From: Sphingomonas sp.
GTDB taxonomy: Bacteria; Pseudomonadota; Alphaproteobacteria; Sphingomonadales; Sphingomonadaceae
DNA: 22,645 nt
NCBI GenBank assembly: GCA_025981625.1
Contig: JAICXF010000030.1
Span: 1-22,645, forward strand
Reading direction: 5' to 3'
Part shown: positions 14,961 to 22,645 of the stretch, one piece after another
Numbering within the stretch: position 1 is the stretch's first letter
How the letters are laid out: the number at the start of each line of letters is the position of its first letter
Program-made: the position numbers and the translations under genes
Notes under the pieces: model-generated
What the model saw: only the letters and a program-made list of their open reading frames with translations
What the model was told of the DNA's origin: nothing
The model's database searches: none

Positions 14961-17492
14961 TTAGCCGAACGTCCGCTGCCACCAGCCGCGCCGCGGTTCC
15001 TCTCCGGACTCGTCGGCGATGTCGTTATTCGCCGCTGCGAGCTGGGCTGGTTCCGGCTGGGCCTCGGTGTCAGCCTCAGCCTGGGCTGGCGCTGACTCGG
15101 CTTCCGTCTTCTTCGACCGCCGCTTGCGCGCGGGCTTCTCAGCGACCGGCGCAGCTTCGTCGGCTTTTTCGGCCACCGGGGCAGCTTCGTCAGCGGTTTC
15201 GGCTGGCGGGGCGTCGGCCGGCGCGGGCTCGGGAACCGCGAGCTCCGCTTCGGCAGTCGCCTTCCTTCGGCGCCCCCGCTTCGGCGCGGGTTGCGGTTCC
15301 CCGGGCGCCTCGGTCGGGGCGATCGGCGGCTCTTCGTCGATCGGCCGCTCGATCATCGGCGAGCTGTCCGATGGCAGGACCTCTTCCAATGCTGCTTCCG
15401 CCGCCTCAGAGGCCTCGCCAATGGCACCGGCGCCGCGCCCACGCCGACGACGGCGGCGGCGACCTCCCTCGCGGGGCTCCTCGGCCGAGGCTTCCGCTGT
15501 CGGTTCTTCGGATGACTCTTCGGACGGCTCCTCCACGGCTTCGAGCGCAATGGCTTCGCCCGCCTCGGGCTCGCCGCCCTCGCGACGAGAGCGGCCGCGT
15601 CCGCCACGGCGGCGCCGCCGCCGACGACGCGCTTGGCGATCGCCTTCGGTCGCGGACTCGCGGTCCTCGTCGCCCTCGGGCTCTTCGGCTTCCTCGTCTT
15701 CTTCGAAGCCTTCTTCGTCGATGTCCTCCTCGGCCTCGACGAGCGCCGGCTGGGCGCGCGGGCCGGCGACCGGCTTCGGCCCCGAGCTGTCGACCGCCAT
15801 CCGGGCGCCCTCGAAGCTCTCGTCGACGAGAATCTCGATCATGACGCCATAGCGCTGCTCGATGTCGGCGAGCTCCGAGCGCTTCTTGTTGAGCACGTAG
15901 ATGGCGGCTTCTCTGCCCGCCCGCAGGCAAATGCGATCGCCGCGTCCGCGCGCTGCTTCGTCCTCGAGCATGCGAAGCGCCGACAGGCCCGCCGAGGCGG
16001 CCGTGCGCATCAGTCCGGTGCCTTCGCAATGCGGGCAGGGCTTGGTCGACGCCTCGAGCACGCCGGTGCGCAGCCGCTGCCGGCTCATCTCCATCAGGCC
16101 GAAGCTGGAAATACGGCCGACCTGGATGCGCGCGCGGTCGTTCTTCAGCGCCTCCTTCATCGCCCGCTCGACCTTCCGGACATGGCTGTTCTGCTCCATG
16201 TCGATGAAGTCGATGACGACCAGGCCCGCCATGTCGCGGAGCCTCAGCTGCCGGGCGATTTCCTGCGCCGCTTCGAGGTTGGTGTTGTAGGCGGTGAGCT
16301 CGATATTGTGCTCGCGCGTCGAACGGCCCGAGTTGATATCGATTGAGACCAGGGCCTCGGTCGGGTTGATGACCAGATAGCCACCCGATTTCAGCTGCAC
16401 GATCGGCTGGTACATCGCGCTTAGCTGGTCCTCGACGCCCGAGCGCTGGAACAGCGGCGTGGTGTCGGTATGCAGCTTCACGCGCTTGACGTGGCTCGGC
16501 ATCAACAGCTTCATGAAGCCGCGCGCGGCCTTGAAGCCCTCCTCGCCCTCGACGATCACCTCGTCGATCTCACGGTGATAAAGGTCGCGGATGGCCCGCT
16601 TGACGAGGTCGCTGTCGCGGTAAATCAGCGCGGGTGCAGTGCTTCCCAGCGTGCGCTCGCGGATCTCGTCCCACAGGCGCGCCAGATAGTCGAAGTCGCG
16701 CTTGATCTCGGTCTTGGTGCGCGACAGCCCCGCGGTGCGGACGATCAGGCCCATCGTCTTCGGCAGGTTCAAGTCGCTCATGATCGACTTCAGCCGCTTG
16801 CGGTCCGCGCCGTTCGAAATCTTCCGAGAAATGCCGCCGCCGTGGGTGGTGTTCGGCATCAGCACGCAATAGCGGCCGGCGAGCGACAGATAGGTGGTCA
16901 GCGCCGCGCCTTTGTTGCCGCGTTCCTCCTTGACGACCTGGACGAGGAGCACCTGGCGGCGCTGGATGACGTCCTGGATCTTGTAGCGGCGGCGCAGATT
17001 CTGGCGCTTGCGGCGAAGCTCGTCGGCAGCGGACTCGTCAACCGGTGAGCGGTTCGAGCCAATGCCGGTCTCTTCCGCCGCCTCGTCGCTCGCCTCGCTA
17101 AACGAATCCTCGGCCGAATCGTCGGGCTCGACCGATCGGTCGAGCTCCTCCGACCCGTCCTCATCGTCATATTCCGCCGCCCGAAGCCGCTCTTCCTCTG
17201 CGGCGTGCTCGGCCTCTTCGCGAAGCAGGGCTTCGCGGTCGGCCTTCGGGATCTGGTAATAATCAGGGTGGATTTCGCTGAAGGCCAGGAAGCCGTGGCG
17301 GTTGCCGCCGTAATCGATGAACGCCGCTTGGAGCGCCGGTTCTACCCGGGTGACCTTGGCGAGATAGATATTGCCTTTGAGCTGTTTGTGCTCGGCGGAT
17401 TCGAAGTCAAACTCCTCGATCCGGTTTCCCTTGACGACCGCGACCCGAGTTTCTTCCGGGTGGCGCGCATCGATCAGCATGCGCATGGACAT
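14961..17492 (-). CDS. rne: ribonuclease E
   Basis: 843 residues from ATG 17492, which has GGAG eight bases upstream; the extension to 17648 is not conserved. The endoribonuclease starts mRNA decay and matures rRNA and tRNA. The S1 domain (GNIYLAKVTRVEPALQAAF) is interrupted by an acidic insertion at about 85-165, making the catalytic core about 82 residues longer to its active site than in E. coli. Catalytic Asp385 (SIDINSG) and Asp428 (VIDFID) are spaced as in E. coli Asp303/Asp346. The Zn-link Cys-Pro-His-Cys is at 486-489. The C-terminal third is disordered, with acidic runs, two arginine-rich RNA-binding tracts and a tandem repeat. The very end, EPRRGWWQRTFG, matches the GWW motif by which Caulobacter RNase E binds polynucleotide phosphorylase. 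Confidence 0.97.
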   Translation of the reverse strand: MSMRMLIDARHPEETRVAVVKGNRIEEFDFESAEHKQLKGNIYLAKVTRVEPALQAAFIDYGGNRHGFLAFSEIHPDYYQIPKADREALLREEAEHAAEEERLRAAEYDDEDGSEELDRSVEPDDSAEDSFSEASDEAAEETGIGSNRSPVDESAADELRRKRQNLRRRYKIQDVIQRRQVLLVQVVKEERGNKGAALTTYLSLAGRYCVLMPNTTHGGGISRKISNGADRKRLKSIMSDLNLPKTMGLIVRTAGLSRTKTEIKRDFDYLARLWDEIRERTLGSTAPALIYRDSDLVKRAIRDLYHREIDEVIVEGEEGFKAARGFMKLLMPSHVKRVKLHTDTTPLFQRSGVEDQLSAMYQPIVQLKSGGYLVINPTEALVSIDINSGRSTREHNIELTAYNTNLEAAQEIARQLRLRDMAGLVVIDFIDMEQNSHVRKVERAMKEALKNDRARIQVGRISSFGLMEMSRQRLRTGVLEASTKPCPHCEGTGLMRTAASAGLSALRMLEDEAARGRGDRICLRAGREAAIYVLNKKRSELADIEQRYGVMIEILVDESFEGARMAVDSSGPKPVAGPRAQPALVEAEEDIDEEGFEEDEEAEEPEGDEDRESATEGDRQARRRRRRRRGGRGRSRREGGEPEAGEAIALEAVEEPSEESSEEPTAEASAEEPREGGRRRRRRRGRGAGAIGEASEAAEAALEEVLPSDSSPMIERPIDEEPPIAPTEAPGEPQPAPKRGRRRKATAEAELAVPEPAPADAPPAETADEAAPVAEKADEAAPVAEKPARKRRSKKTEAESAPAQAEADTEAQPEPAQLAAANNDIADESGEEPRRGWWQRTFG
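15134..15200 (-). repeat. 30-bp tandem repeat inside the rne tail
   Basis: About two full copies and a partial third of a 30-bp unit encode the repeated peptide DEAAPVAEKA in the disordered tail of RNase E. Copies differ at several third positions. It is a coding-level duplication in a low-complexity linker, not a mobile repeat. Confidence 0.6.
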
Positions 17493-17506
17493 TGAATATT
17501 CTCCGG

Positions 17507-17541
17507 GCGCGCCGTGGCAGCGATGGTGCGCTGCGGCGCGC
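17507..17541 (-). promoter_or_regulatory. hairpin abutting the rne ribosome binding site
   Basis: GCGCGCCG (17507-17514) pairs exactly with CGGCGCGC (17534-17541), and inside it CAGCG (17518-17522) pairs with CGCTG (17529-17533) around the loop ATGGTG, leaving a 3-base bulge. In the rne transcript the stem ends two bases before the GGAG Shine-Dalgarno (17504-17501). RNase E of E. coli is autoregulated through its own 5' UTR; a similar role here is inference from position and stability only. Confidence 0.45.
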
Positions 17542-17658
17542 GAAATTAATCGCCCTCGGTTTCGCGAAGGCAGGATGAATGGAAAGTGCCTCTGCTCGAT
17601 GGACCATCCGGCAACATCGTACCGGGAACGCGCCCGCCGCACCTTCAAGGAGCGGACG

Positions 17659-17802
17659 ATGGGCGTTCTGTGGCGTCATTCGAGCGTCAACCTCGTGGAG
17701 CCGGGTCCATCGCACTGGCCGCGGCTGTTTCCCCGGCGGTTGCCGGAGATCAAATTTCGGTTAGCACCGCCGAGTCCGCGCCGCAACCGGCGCCGGACGT
17801 GA
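17659..17802 (+). CDS. candidate small ORF, 47 codons, unknown
   Basis: In the 425-bp gap between rne and the amidase gene, ATG 17659 is preceded by a full AAGGAG with a six-base spacer, the best Shine-Dalgarno in the neighbourhood. The peptide starts MGVLWRHSSVNLVEPG and ends very basic (PPSPRRNRRRT). About three quarters of third positions are G/C, which is below the neighbouring genes. Another frame of the same DNA reads through an Ala-rich, signal-like stretch (SIALAAAVSPAVAGDQ), so a decayed or frameshifted secreted protein gene is an alternative. I do not recognise it. Confidence 0.3.
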   Translation: MGVLWRHSSVNLVEPGPSHWPRLFPRRLPEIKFRLAPPSPRRNRRRT

Positions 17803-17859
17803 AGCGGCGTGGCATCGGTTCAAAGGGGAGGATTTCCGCATTTCTTTTGGCGCGGCAAT

Positions 17860-17888
17860 TTCCCATTAACCATATTTGGCGATATAGT
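17860..17888 (+). promoter_or_regulatory. candidate promoter of the amidase-mrcA-prfB run
   Basis: TTCCCA (17860-17865) and TATAGT (17883-17888) are separated by 17 bp in a locally A+T-rich patch, about 30 bp before the amidase ATG. The -10 matches five of six consensus bases and the -35 four. Confidence 0.5.
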
Positions 17889-17917
17889 CGTTCGAGTTCA
17901 ATGGCCTGGTTGAGGCA

Positions 17918-18772
17918 ATGACTGAGGGGGTAGGCAGGCACGGCGCGATCGCCGGCGCGCTGGTGACATTGGTCGCCGCGGGCGCGATTACCTTTGCCCT
18001 AGCAGGGCGCGGCAGCGACGCCGTCGCGCATTCCGGACTTACGGTCGACCTTCCTCCTGCCGCCAGCGATCGCATTTATGCCGGACCGGTCGCGGCCGGA
18101 CGTCCGATTGTGGTGATCGACGCGGGCCACGGCGGTCGCGACCCCGGAGCGACGAGCGTTTCCGGACAGGTGCACGAAAAGGATCTGACGCTCGCATTGG
18201 CCCAGGCGCTCCGCGACGAGCTGGTCAGGCGCGGCAGGGTACGCGTCGCAATGACTCGCGACGATGACCGCTATCTGACGCTCGAGGAGCGAGCGGCCGT
18301 CGCGCGGCGCCTCGACGCCGCCAGGTTCGTATCAATCCACATCGACAGCGCCGCCAACCCGCTAGCCCGCGGGGCGAGCGTCTATTCGCTGTCCGACGTG
18401 GCGTCGGATGCCGAAGCGGCGCGCCTTGCCGCGAGTGAGGATGACCGCTCCGCCGGCGGCGGCAAGTCCGGGGCCGTGGACGAGATTCTCGCCGACCTTG
18501 CCATGCGCGACCAGATGGGATCGTCCGCCGACCTCGCCTCGCGAGTGATCACCAAGGCCGCGGGCCGAGTCGAATTGCGGCCCAATCCGCACCGTTTTGC
18601 CGACTTCCACGTGCTCCGCCGCGCCGATGCGCCGGCAGTGCTGTTCGAGGCCGGTTACCTCAGCAACGCGGACGACGAGCTGCTCTTGCGCAATCCCGAC
18701 GAGCGCGCGAAAATGGTGCTTGCGCTGGCGCAGGCGATCGAAGCGGACGTGGCGGCGCACGCAAGGCATTAA
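17918..18772 (+). CDS. N-acetylmuramoyl-L-alanine amidase (Amidase_3, AmiC-like)
   Basis: 284 residues with an N-terminal signal or signal-anchor (about 10-30), a short linker, and the zinc amidase domain from about 63. Zinc ligands are His71 in DAGHGGRDPG, Glu87 in VHEKDLTLAL and His141 in SIHIDSA; catalytic Glu244 lies in LFEAGYLSN. The enzyme removes stem peptides from N-acetylmuramic acid and works in cell separation in the periplasm. It lacks the N-terminal AMIN targeting domain found in AmiC of E. coli. ATG 17918 has GAGG only two bases upstream, an unusually short spacing. It is followed by mrcA after 44 bp, a sensible peptidoglycan pairing. Confidence 0.95.
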   Translation: MTEGVGRHGAIAGALVTLVAAGAITFALAGRGSDAVAHSGLTVDLPPAASDRIYAGPVAAGRPIVVIDAGHGGRDPGATSVSGQVHEKDLTLALAQALRDELVRRGRVRVAMTRDDDRYLTLEERAAVARRLDAARFVSIHIDSAANPLARGASVYSLSDVASDAEAARLAASEDDRSAGGGKSGAVDEILADLAMRDQMGSSADLASRVITKAAGRVELRPNPHRFADFHVLRRADAPAVLFEAGYLSNADDELLLRNPDERAKMVLALAQAIEADVAAHARH

Positions 18773-18816
18773 CCGGCTTCCCGCATTTCTCCTGACAGGC
18801 TAGACGCTTGTCGCCC

Positions 18817-21435
18817 ATGAAGTTCGAGCGCTTGAACGTCCCTGCCTGGCCGCTGCCCGATCTCGTCGCCTTCAATGAGCGCGTGCATTCGGTTGTGGAC
18901 CCATGGTGGCAACGTATGTGGGTACGGTGGATCACCTGGGCCGCTGCCGCCCTATTCGTGATCTTCGCGGCAGTCTGGATCTATTTCGCGAGCACGCTCC
19001 CGAGTGCTCAGTACCTGCTGTCGTATCAGCCCCCGCTGCCGACCAATGTCCGCGGCTATGACGGAGCGCCGGTCCAGACCTTCGCTCGCGAGCGGCGGGT
19101 GGACCTCTCCTACGACGAAATTCCGCCGCTGGTGGTCCACGCGTTCATCTCGGCCGAGGACAAGGATTTCTTCTCTCACCACGGCCTCGATTACGCGGGC
19201 ACCATCAAGGCCGTCTTCAACTATACCACGCACATCGGCCGCCATGGCCGCGTACCCGGCGGGTCCACGATCACGCAGCAGGTGGCGAAATATCTGCTGC
19301 GCGACAGCAGCTACAACATCGGGCGCAAGGCCCGCGAAGCGATCATGGCGTTCCGGCTCGAGGACACGCTCAGCAAGCAGCAGATTCTCGAGCTGTACCT
19401 CAACTCGATCTTTCTTGGCCGCAACGCCTACGGAATCCAGGCCGCGTCGCGGGCCTATTTCGACAAGGACGTCAACGAGCTGACTCTGCCGGAAGCGGCC
19501 TATCTCGCGGTCCTTCCGCGGGCTCCGGCGAATTACGACCCGGAGCGCGCGACGCAAAAGGCGCTCGACCGCCGCAGCTACGTCCTCCGGGAAATGTTCA
19601 AGAACGGCTACATCACGGAGGATCAGTTCAAGACGGCGGAGGCGACCCCGCTCGGCACGATCCGCTACGGCAGCAACGAGAAGTTTCACCAACAGGGCGG
19701 CTACTTCATGGAGGAAGTCCGCCGCGAGCTGATCAGCAAGTTCGGGCAGGACGTGAAGGACGGCCCGAACAGCCTCTATGGCGGCGGTCTGTGGGTGCGC
19801 AGCTCGATGGACCCGCTGATGCAGGATGCGTCGGCGCAGGCGCTGCGCGACGGTCTTACGCGGTTCGATGGTGGCCGTGGCTGGAGGGACCTCAACATGA
19901 AGGTCGATCTGGCGAAGGACTGGGCCGCTCAACTGGATCGCGCTCCGGTCGGCACCGGCTATCCCGATTGGCGCAAGGCCGTGGTTCTCCAGAAGGGCGA
20001 CACGTCGGCCAGCATCGGCTTCACCAATGGTTCGAGCGGTACGCTGTCGGCGGCGGATGCATCCCAGCCGAAGCGCGGAGTGGGCGGGCGCGCGTTCGAT
20101 TTCCTGACGCCGGGCATGGTGATCATCGTCAAGCAGGTGTCCGGCACCAATTATGCGCTGCGTTCCGTGCCGGAGGTCTCGGGCGGGATGCTGGTCGAGG
20201 AAGTGCACACGGGCCGGGTGATGGCCATGCAGGGCGGCTTCGACGTGGTCGGCTCGAGCTATAACCGCGCCATCCAGGCGCTCCGCCAGCCGGGCTCGGC
20301 GTTCAAGCCGATCGTCTATGTGACGGCGCTGGAAAACGGGTTCACGCCGGCGACCATCGAGCTCGATGCGCCGTTCTGCGTCTGGCAGGGCGCGGGCCTG
20401 GGTCAGAAGTGCTTCGTCAACTTCGATCACCGCTCGGCCGGTCCGCACACGATGCGCTGGGGCGTCGAGCAGTCGCGCAACCTGATGACCGTGCGCGCGG
20501 CTTCGGCGATCGGCATGCCCAAGATCACCGCGACCGCGCGGACGCTCGGGGTCGGCGACTATGGCAATTATCTCTCCTTCGCGCTCGGCGCCGGCGACAC
20601 CACGGTGCTTCGCTTGACCAATTCCTACGCGATCCTCGCCAACGGCGGCCGCTCGGTGAAGCCGAGCACGATCGACTATGTCGAGGACCGCAACGGCAAG
20701 GTCATCTATCGGACCGACAATCGCTGCGCCGTCATGGGCAATTGCAACGCGGCCGACTGGGACGGTGGAGCGATGCCGCGGCCGCCGAGCCGGACGAAGC
20801 AGCTGGTCGACACGATGGCTGCGTTCCAGATCGTGCACATCATGGAAGGCGTCATTCAACGCGGCACTGCGACCGTCCTGCGCGATCTCAACCGTCCGCT
20901 GTTCGGCAAGACCGGCACCACCAACGGGCCGACCAACGTGTGGTTCGTCGGCGGCACGCCGGACATCGTTGCCGGCGTATACGTCGGCTACGATACGCCG
21001 CGGTCGCTTGGCGGCGCCGCGCAGGGCGGACGAATCTCCGCCCCGATCTGGAAGGAATGGGCGCTGGCCGCGCTCAAGGACCAGCCCAAGGTGCCGTTTG
21101 TCGCGCCGCCCGGCATTCGCTGGGTGCGCATCGACCGGGCGACCGGCAAGCCGGTGTTCGGAGTGTTCCCGACGACCGAAGAGGCGAAGTCCGACGTCAT
21201 CTGGGAGGCATTTCAGCCGCAGACCGAGGAGCAGAAGACCTTCAAGAGCTCGCTTGGCGATCCCTACAATGTCGCCCAGCAGCAGCAGGCTATCCAGGCG
21301 TGGCAGCAGCAACAGCTTCAGCTGCAGCAGCAGCTGCAGCAGCGGCAGTCGAGCAGTCCACCGGCGGACCAGGCCCAGCCCTCTCAACCGTCGGCACCGC
21401 CCGCGGCTGGCTTGCCAACCACGAACGCGCTCTAA
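18817..21435 (+). CDS. mrcA: class A penicillin-binding protein 1A (PBP1A)
   Basis: 872 residues: a bifunctional peptidoglycan glycosyltransferase/transpeptidase anchored by one transmembrane helix (about 38-60). The GT51 domain has catalytic-type Glu114 in ISAEDKDFF, then GGSTITQQVAKYLLR and RKAREAIMAFRLE. An OB-like insertion lies between the domains. Transpeptidase motifs are Ser494-x-x-Lys497 (PGSAFKP, the beta-lactam target), Ser553-Arg-Asn555 and Lys698-Thr-Gly700. The C-terminus is a glutamine-rich, then Pro/Ser-rich tail. ATG 18817 begins the conserved sequence; an in-frame TTG at 18808 would add three residues. No strong ribosome binding site is seen, and coupling to the amidase gene is possible. 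prfB follows after 41 bp. Confidence 0.96.
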   Translation: MKFERLNVPAWPLPDLVAFNERVHSVVDPWWQRMWVRWITWAAAALFVIFAAVWIYFASTLPSAQYLLSYQPPLPTNVRGYDGAPVQTFARERRVDLSYDEIPPLVVHAFISAEDKDFFSHHGLDYAGTIKAVFNYTTHIGRHGRVPGGSTITQQVAKYLLRDSSYNIGRKAREAIMAFRLEDTLSKQQILELYLNSIFLGRNAYGIQAASRAYFDKDVNELTLPEAAYLAVLPRAPANYDPERATQKALDRRSYVLREMFKNGYITEDQFKTAEATPLGTIRYGSNEKFHQQGGYFMEEVRRELISKFGQDVKDGPNSLYGGGLWVRSSMDPLMQDASAQALRDGLTRFDGGRGWRDLNMKVDLAKDWAAQLDRAPVGTGYPDWRKAVVLQKGDTSASIGFTNGSSGTLSAADASQPKRGVGGRAFDFLTPGMVIIVKQVSGTNYALRSVPEVSGGMLVEEVHTGRVMAMQGGFDVVGSSYNRAIQALRQPGSAFKPIVYVTALENGFTPATIELDAPFCVWQGAGLGQKCFVNFDHRSAGPHTMRWGVEQSRNLMTVRAASAIGMPKITATARTLGVGDYGNYLSFALGAGDTTVLRLTNSYAILANGGRSVKPSTIDYVEDRNGKVIYRTDNRCAVMGNCNAADWDGGAMPRPPSRTKQLVDTMAAFQIVHIMEGVIQRGTATVLRDLNRPLFGKTGTTNGPTNVWFVGGTPDIVAGVYVGYDTPRSLGGAAQGGRISAPIWKEWALAALKDQPKVPFVAPPGIRWVRIDRATGKPVFGVFPTTEEAKSDVIWEAFQPQTEEQKTFKSSLGDPYNVAQQQQAIQAWQQQQLQLQQQLQQRQSSSPPADQAQPSQPSAPPAAGLPTTNAL
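21277..21348 (+). repeat. CAG-rich tract coding a poly-Gln tail in mrcA
   Basis: This stretch is dominated by CAG, with a few CAA, CTG and CTT codons, and encodes the Gln/Leu-rich segment of the PBP1A tail (QQQQ...WQQQQLQLQQQ). Such tracts are prone to slippage and length variation between strains. The tail is dispensable for the known catalytic motifs. Confidence 0.6.
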
Positions 21436-21476
21436 TAGGGCCGGAACTGACCCTTAATTCACGAGAGCGATGAACG

Positions 21477-22604
21477 ATGCGCGCCGAAGCGCAGGCCCAT
21501 ATCGACCAGATCAATGCCGCGACCGCGCTGCTGCGCCGGTTCCTGGACTGGGACCGCGCGCTGAGGCGCCTCGAAGAGCTGAATGGCCGGGTCGAGGACC
21601 CGACGCTGTGGGACGACCCGAAAGCGGCGCAGGAGGTCATGCGCGAACGCCAGCGGCTGGAGCAGGCAATCGGCGCAACCCGGGCGATCGAACGCGAGCT
21701 GTCGGACACTGCCGAGCTAATCGAGATGGCCGAAGCCGAAGGCGATCAGGCGCTGGTCGACGATGGTGTGCGCGCACTGGGTGAACTCGCCGAGCGTGCC
21801 GACCGCGACAAGGTCGCCGCGCTCCTCGCCGGCGAGGCGGACGCCAACAACGCCTATGTCGAGATCAACGCCGGCGCCGGCGGCACCGAAAGCCAGGACT
21901 GGGCCGAGATGCTCCAGCGCATGTACAGCCGCTGGGGTGAGCGCCATCGCTTCAAGGTCGAGCTGATCGACCACCACTCAGGCGAGCAGGCGGGCATCAA
22001 GTCGGCGACTCTGCTGATCAAGGGCGAGAACGCCTACGGCAATCTCAAGGTCGAAAGCGGCGTCCACCGGCTCGTCCGGATCAGCCCCTATGATGCCAAC
22101 GCGCGCCGCCACACCAGCTTTTCGAGCGTCTGGGTGTATCCCGAGGTTGACGACGATATCGACATCCAGATCAATGAAGCGGAATTGCGGATCGACACCT
22201 ATCGCGCGTCGGGGGCGGGCGGGCAGCACGTTAACACGACCGACAGCGCGGTGCGCATCACTCACGTCCCGACCGGGATTGTCGTCGCCTGCCAGAACGA
22301 GCGGTCGCAGCACAAGAATCGCGCCTCGGCGCTCAAGCAGCTCAAGGCGCGGCTGTACGAAGCGGAGCTTCAGAAGCGGGACGCGGAAGCCAGCGCCGCG
22401 AATGCCGCCAAGACCGACATCGGCTGGGGCCACCAGATCCGCTCCTATGTGCTGCAGCCGTACCAGCTCGTGAAGGACCTGCGCACCGGGGTAACGTCGA
22501 CGTCGCCGGGCGACGTGCTCGACGGCGACCTCGACCGGTTCATGGCTGCAGCCTTGTCGCAACGCGTGACCGGCGAGCGTGTCGAGGTCGAGGATGTCGA
22601 CTAA
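21477..22604 (+). CDS. prfB: peptide chain release factor 2
   Basis: RF2 terminates translation at UGA and UAA. The 375 residues include the N-terminal helical domain (LRRFLDWDRALRRLEELN), the codon-recognition loop and the catalytic GGQ at 248-250 (SGAGGQHVN). The recognition tripeptide, usually SPF, is Ser203-Pro204-Tyr205 here. The reading frame is continuous: the in-frame TGA with slippery CTT used for autoregulation in E. coli and many bacteria is absent, and the matching region (LRRFLDWD) reads straight through. ATG 21477 is preceded by GAGAG at about nine bases. The gene is the third in a run after the amidase and mrcA genes, and its end overlaps a lipoprotein gene. Confidence 0.97.
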   Translation: MRAEAQAHIDQINAATALLRRFLDWDRALRRLEELNGRVEDPTLWDDPKAAQEVMRERQRLEQAIGATRAIERELSDTAELIEMAEAEGDQALVDDGVRALGELAERADRDKVAALLAGEADANNAYVEINAGAGGTESQDWAEMLQRMYSRWGERHRFKVELIDHHSGEQAGIKSATLLIKGENAYGNLKVESGVHRLVRISPYDANARRHTSFSSVWVYPEVDDDIDIQINEAELRIDTYRASGAGGQHVNTTDSAVRITHVPTGIVVACQNERSQHKNRASALKQLKARLYEAELQKRDAEASAANAAKTDIGWGHQIRSYVLQPYQLVKDLRTGVTSTSPGDVLDGDLDRFMAAALSQRVTGERVEVEDVD

Positions 22605-22645
22605 GGCGACCGCCGCAGGACTGCTAGTTCTGCTCGCCGGGTGCC
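22594..22645 (+). CDS. start of a lipoprotein gene (partial, runs off window)
   Basis: ATG 22594 overlaps the last 11 bases of prfB in another frame and opens a reading frame to the window edge. It encodes MSTKATAAGLLVLLAGC. This is a compact lipoprotein signal: a basic residue, a hydrophobic core and the lipobox LAGC, with Cys17 as the lipidated residue. The overlap suggests translational coupling to prfB. Only 17 codons are present, so no function can be given. Confidence 0.65.
   Translation, partial: MSTKATAAGLLVLLAGC

Noticed and set aside
17901..17921. Six-codon leader ORF (MAWLRQ) whose TGA overlaps the amidase ATG
   Set aside because: The ATGA overlap is suggestive of coupling, but the mini-ORF has no ribosome binding site and can arise by chance.
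18952..21387. 811-codon open frame on the minus strand opposite mrcA
   Set aside because: It lies wholly antisense to a well-supported PBP1A gene, has no recognisable domain, and is rich in Arg, Asp, His and Ala as expected for the shadow of a high-GC3 gene.

Overview
This is a high-G+C bacterial chromosomal window that fits an alphaproteobacterium of the order Sphingomonadales (Sphingomonas/Sphingomicrobium-like). The basis is protein style and gene order: an RNase E with a long acidic insertion in its S1 region and a C-terminal GWW motif, the block rne / N-acetylmuramoyl-L-alanine amidase / PBP1A / prfB, an RF2 without a programmed frameshift, and strongly G/C-biased third codon positions. 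Most of the window is core housekeeping DNA. I see no insertion sequence, phage, integron, CRISPR array or rRNA.

Layout. Bases 1-5189: typA (translation GTPase), then a PurD-like ATP-grasp ligase of unknown substrate. Its 3' end overlaps by 85 bp a convergent pair on the minus strand, an EVE-domain protein followed by a SET-domain protein. A SleB-type cell wall hydrolase follows, behind a structured leader, and ends in a clear intrinsic terminator. Bases 5376-7390: an orphan receiver-domain regulator, a convergent glutathione S-transferase, and a divergent secreted protein with GGG repeats. Between the last two lies a striking tandem operator of BlaI/CopY type. A tRNA-Gln(CUG) with its own promoter follows on the minus strand.

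Bases 7571-10561: a plus-strand run of Ppx/GppA phosphatase, RlmE (23S rRNA 2'-O-methyltransferase, start overlapping the previous stop) and a divergent NRAMP-fold transporter lacking the canonical Mn/Fe-binding residues. Bases 10563-17492: a minus-strand run in transcription order rne, M48 metalloprotease with TPRs, DsbA-like thioredoxin protein and S9 prolyl oligopeptidase. It combines RNA turnover with envelope protein quality control. Bases 17493-17917 form a 425-bp divergent region with a strong hairpin against the rne ribosome binding site, a candidate 47-codon small ORF and a likely amidase promoter. Bases 17918-22645: amidase, PBP1A (both peptidoglycan), prfB (RF2) and the first 17 codons of a lipoprotein gene that runs off the window.

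The most interesting points are the tandem CTAC-N4-GTAG operator, the overlapping ATP-grasp/SET pair, the NRAMP variant, and two candidate regulatory RNA structures (sleB leader, rne 5' UTR). None is proven from sequence alone. Starts were chosen by eye from ribosome binding sites, domain starts and signal peptides.
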